NCBI GenBank assembly: GCA_036795455.1
Contig: DAIRET010000166.1
Span: 1 to 6,447, forward strand
Length of the DNA stretch: 6,447 bases
Direction of reading: 5' to 3'
Source of the DNA: DAIRET01 sp036795455
GTDB lineage: Bacteria > Bacteroidota > Ignavibacteria > Ignavibacteriales > Ignavibacteriaceae
A program made the translations under genes and the position numbers. Position 1 is the stretch's first letter. Every line of letters begins with the position of its first letter. Shown one piece after another: positions 5,678 to 6,447 of the stretch. Below the pieces are notes generated by a model, which saw nothing but the letters and a program-made list of their open reading frames with translations, was not told the origin of the DNA and searched no databases.

Positions 5678-6447
5678 ATGAAAAGAAGAATTATTGTATT
5701 AACTGAAGGAATGAGTAATCCCCACCAGGGAAAAACAGCAAGAAATTTAATCTGTTACAAACCTGAAGAAGTGGTAGCTGTTTACGATTCTATACAGCAA
5801 GGAAAATATGCTGAAGAACTGCTCGGCTTTGGGAAAGATGTACCGGTAATAGGTTCATTTAATGAAGTAAATGGAGCCAATACTTTGCTGATTGGGGTGG
5901 CAACTCCCGGCGGTAAGATTCCACGTGAATGGAAATCAATAATCATGGAAGCAATCAGCAGGAAAATGAATGTAATCTCGGGGCTGCACGATTTTATTTC
6001 TGATGATAAAGAACTCTCTGCTGCTGCCGAAAAAGAAGGAGTTCAACTAATTGATATAAGAAAGAACGGGATAAAAGAAGTTGTTCACCGTAAAGGAATA
6101 AATGAGAAGTGTTTGAGAATTCAAACAGTTGGTAACGACTGCAGTCTCGGAAAAATGATTACAAGTATGGAGTTAAACAAAGCATTGGTTGCTGCCGGTT
6201 ACGATTCAAAATTTGTAGCGACCGGACAAACCGGGATATTAATAGAAGGGGATGGAATCCCTATTGACGGGGTAGTGGGGGATTTTATTAATGGCGCTGC
6301 AGAACAGCTTGTATTAAAAAATCAACATCATGATATAATTATTATTGAAGGGCAGGCAAGCCTTGTCCATCCACGGTATTCTTCGGTTACACTCGGATTG
6401 CTTCATGGCTCTATGCCGCACGGATTAATAATGTGTTATGAAATGGG
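5678..6447 (+). CDS. DUF1611 / DgcN-like P-loop protein (3' end cut off)
   Basis: An open frame starts at ATG 5678 and runs without a stop to the window edge, giving 256 full codons plus two bases of a Gly codon. The family is usually about 330-360 residues, so roughly the last quarter is missing. Residues 1-140 form a Rossmann-like N-terminal domain (DUF1611_N). The C-terminal domain begins with a P-loop, VGNDCSLGKM (151-160), which resembles the GTDTxVGKT loop of dethiobiotin synthetase. Further family signatures are ATGQTG (181-186), GDFINGAAE (201-209) and IIIIEGQASLVHP (220-232), the last containing a Walker B-like strand. No signal peptide is seen, so it is cytoplasmic. DUF1611 genes commonly sit beside enolase-superfamily dipeptide epimerase genes. 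To my knowledge a member named DgcN acts as a D-glutamate N-acetyltransferase paired with the racemase DgcA. Whether this protein does the same is unproven. It lies six bases after the M28 gene and is probably co-transcribed; its ribosome binding site is only a weak purine stretch. Confidence 0.88.
   Translation, partial: MKRRIIVLTEGMSNPHQGKTARNLICYKPEEVVAVYDSIQQGKYAEELLGFGKDVPVIGSFNEVNGANTLLIGVATPGGKIPREWKSIIMEAISRKMNVISGLHDFISDDKELSAAAEKEGVQLIDIRKNGIKEVVHRKGINEKCLRIQTVGNDCSLGKMITSMELNKALVAAGYDSKFVATGQTGILIEGDGIPIDGVVGDFINGAAEQLVLKNQHHDIIIIEGQASLVHPRYSSVTLGLLHGSMPHGLIMCYEM

Noticed and set aside
1..6447. CRISPR array, tRNA, rRNA or a complete mobile element
   Set aside because: I saw no regularly spaced repeats, no tRNA-like cloverleaf with an identifiable anticodon arm, no conserved rRNA segments and no transposase or integrase gene.

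Overview
The window looks like chromosome from a low-GC member of the Bacteroidota/Chlorobiota/Ignavibacteriota superphylum, with Ignavibacteria as my best guess. The evidence is a large secreted protein ending in a type IX secretion (T9SS) sorting domain with the YPNPFNP signature, AT-rich codon use, weak Shine-Dalgarno sequences upstream of two of the three genes, and a TAnnTTTG promoter-like element of the Bacteroidota kind. The phylum is inferred from protein style; the window has no rRNA or marker gene.

Layout. Positions 1-275 hold no gene. They contain an imperfect hairpin near the left edge (24-56), a stretch resembling a decayed intergenic repeat (about 120-207), and a strong intrinsic terminator (208-256) that closes the minus-strand gene. 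Positions 276-3977 (minus strand) encode a 1233-residue, multi-domain, gingipain-like cysteine peptidase (family C25) with a signal peptide and a T9SS C-terminal domain. A divergent intergenic region (3978-4177) carries the peptidase gene's ribosome binding site, a perfect 9-bp inverted repeat, and a possible promoter for the rightward genes. Positions 4178-5671 (plus) encode an exported M28 zinc peptidase with a PA domain. Six bases later a third plus-strand gene (5678 to the window edge, cut off) encodes a DUF1611/DgcN-like P-loop protein.

How the genes may work together. The two peptidases are transcribed away from each other and both carry export signals, so they could jointly degrade extracellular or periplasmic protein and peptide. 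The DUF1611 protein is probably co-transcribed with the M28 peptidase. DUF1611 proteins are linked to D-glutamate / Ala-Glu dipeptide metabolism, so the rightward operon may take up and use peptides, including cell-wall-derived ones. That is inference; the gene that would best test it lies beyond the right edge. I found no CRISPR, tRNA, rRNA, complete mobile element or clearly new system. The most unusual feature is a domain nested inside a beta-sandwich in the C25 protein.
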